55,481 nt of DNA, from positions 1 through 55,481 of the forward strand of contig JAFRHT010000133.1 in assembly GCA_017433125.1 (NCBI GenBank), in the 5' to 3' direction. This DNA is from Solobacterium sp. Its GTDB lineage: Bacteria > Bacillota_I > Bacilli_A > Erysipelotrichales > Erysipelotrichaceae. Shown here one piece after another: positions 54,786 through 55,481 of the stretch. Made by a program: the position numbers and the translations under genes. Numbering within the stretch: the stretch's first letter is position 1; every line of letters starts with the position of its first letter. A model generated the notes under the pieces. The model ran no database searches. It worked only from the letters and a program-made list of their open reading frames with translations, and had not been told where the DNA came from.

Positions 54786-55481
54786 TCAGTATGCGTAATG
54801 ATATGTGCTGATATACTCCAGGGTTCCGTCCGGGACTGTCTCATAGGTATGATGGCTGGACGGATAAAAATCAAATTCCAGTTCGTAGCGCTGGACCAGC
54901 GGATCGAAGACACTGCCGTCCGGCCACATGCTGTCATAATGCCGGTCAATGATCTTCTGATATTCCTTTTCGCTGTAGGCAATCTTATTGCCCCAGACAG
55001 CAGCGCGGAACGAAATATAGATACTGTTGTCCTTCAGGTCAACGCGCCCGCTCTGAATGTAATCCCGGTCAAAGTCGGCGATATTCATGTATTCCAGATA
55101 ATGCGTGGAATAGTATTCGTCATCGCGCAGGTTATACGGCACCTCTTCCTCCGGATCAATATGGATGGAGTAGGCCGTATAATCCCCGTACAGTTCCACA
55201 AACTCCTGCCAGCTGGCCCCGGGCGCCAGGCCGAAGGTAGTGGAACGGGCGTCATAATAATCCGCATAGCTGCGGTAGATCCACTGGTCTTCAAAGAACA
55301 GGCTGTTCAGGCTGTCCGTAGGTTCCATATCCTCATCCACCAGCAGGTAATCCTCAAGCGCGAGGTATCCGTCCGGGGCAGACGACTTGTTCACAAACAG
55401 GGCTGTCCGGTTGTAGAACTGCAGCCCGGTATAGGCAACCGCCACGGTCAGAATCGACAGAAAAAACTTCTTCCAGGAAGA
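54786..55481 (-). CDS. Membrane-anchored extracytoplasmic protein, 5' end outside the window
   Basis: The frame stays open to the right edge. The visible N-terminal end (SSWKKFFLSILTVAVAYTGLQF) is basic then hydrophobic, like a signal anchor, followed by about 200 residues rich in Tyr, Asp and Glu (EDYLLVDEDMEP, FFEDQWIYRSYADYYDARS, DLKDNSIYISFRAAVWG). An apparent GTG start at 55445 lies inside the hydrophobic helix and is not credible. Probably a sensor or surface protein; family not recognised. Confidence 0.65.
   Translation of the reverse strand, partial: SSWKKFFLSILTVAVAYTGLQFYNRTALFVNKSSAPDGYLALEDYLLVDEDMEPTDSLNSLFFEDQWIYRSYADYYDARSTTFGLAPGASWQEFVELYGDYTAYSIHIDPEEEVPYNLRDDEYYSTHYLEYMNIADFDRDYIQSGRVDLKDNSIYISFRAAVWGNKIAYSEKEYQKIIDRHYDSMWPDGSVFDPLVQRYELEFDFYPSSHHTYETVPDGTLEYISTYHYAY

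Overview
The window looks like the chromosome of a Bacillota (Firmicutes) gut-type anaerobe. Signs are low-complexity AAGGAGG-type ribosome sites, a flavo-diiron (FprA) oxygen reductase, a GlgC/GlgD two-gene ADP-glucose pyrophosphorylase, DUF3784/DUF5688/VaFE families and a class B sortase. The DNA is rich in G+C by eye for that phylum. The gene set fits an Erysipelotrichia-like lineage best, but I cannot prove a genus from sequence alone. No phage, IS element, CRISPR array, rRNA operon or integrase was seen.

Layout. (1) 1-1.7 kb: the 3' part of a GH94 1,2-beta-oligoglucan phosphorylase abuts, within a few bases, a fragment of an FtsX-type ABC permease on the other strand, which is an abrupt junction. 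(2) 1.7-7.7 kb: housekeeping and metabolism (methionine gamma-lyase-family protein, SDR, EF-P, a PnuC-like transporter, homocysteine methyltransferase, a rhodanese lipoprotein). (3) 7.9-14.6 kb: an accessory strip of small, mostly minus-strand genes: SseB, Imm32-type immunity protein, several unknowns, a frameshifted gene, a methyltransferase, a lipoprotein, an alpha/beta hydrolase and an XRE regulator pair. Related terminator-bearing repeats occur three times between 12.4 and 14.7 kb. (4) 14.67-18.5 kb: tmRNA, an unknown protein, smpB, rnr and secG, the trans-translation set. (5) 18.5-37.4 kb: a long minus-strand array in which glycogen and glycolysis genes are nearly contiguous. Transcription order is glgB-glgP-pullulanase-esterase-like lipoprotein-ung-folC | glgC-glgD-glgA-pgk-tpiA-eno | fprA | glycerophosphodiesterase | secG. 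(6) 37.4-45.9 kb: a translationally coupled four-gene surface operon: DUF5688 protein, a 2029-residue adhesin, a small secreted partner and a class B-like sortase. (7) 46-55.5 kb: M20 amidohydrolase, VTT membrane protein, PNPOx-like protein, FemX-type ligase, two CobW GTPases (one with a His-rich tandem repeat), PfkB kinase plus pentapeptide protein, tRNA-Arg and a truncated exported protein.

Main points of interest. The adhesin carries, in one chain, a compact subtilase with an intact triad, a predicted Cys-Gln thioester adhesion domain, CnaB-like repeats and five VaFE (ester-bond) domains. It ends in a transmembrane tail with no LPXTG or NPQTN motif, next to a sortase whose usual catalytic Arg position appears to be His. 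A small intergenic region at 52.93-53.06 kb reads on the minus strand as three PhoP-type half-sites, a -10 box, a C-rich single-stranded stretch and a terminator, which suggests an undescribed phosphate-controlled small RNA. A similar PhoP-type box precedes the VTT gene. Two genes, the SDR and rnr, start six or seven bases after a terminator-like hairpin with no visible Shine-Dalgarno.

All domain and family calls rest on motif recognition by eye; no database search was run.
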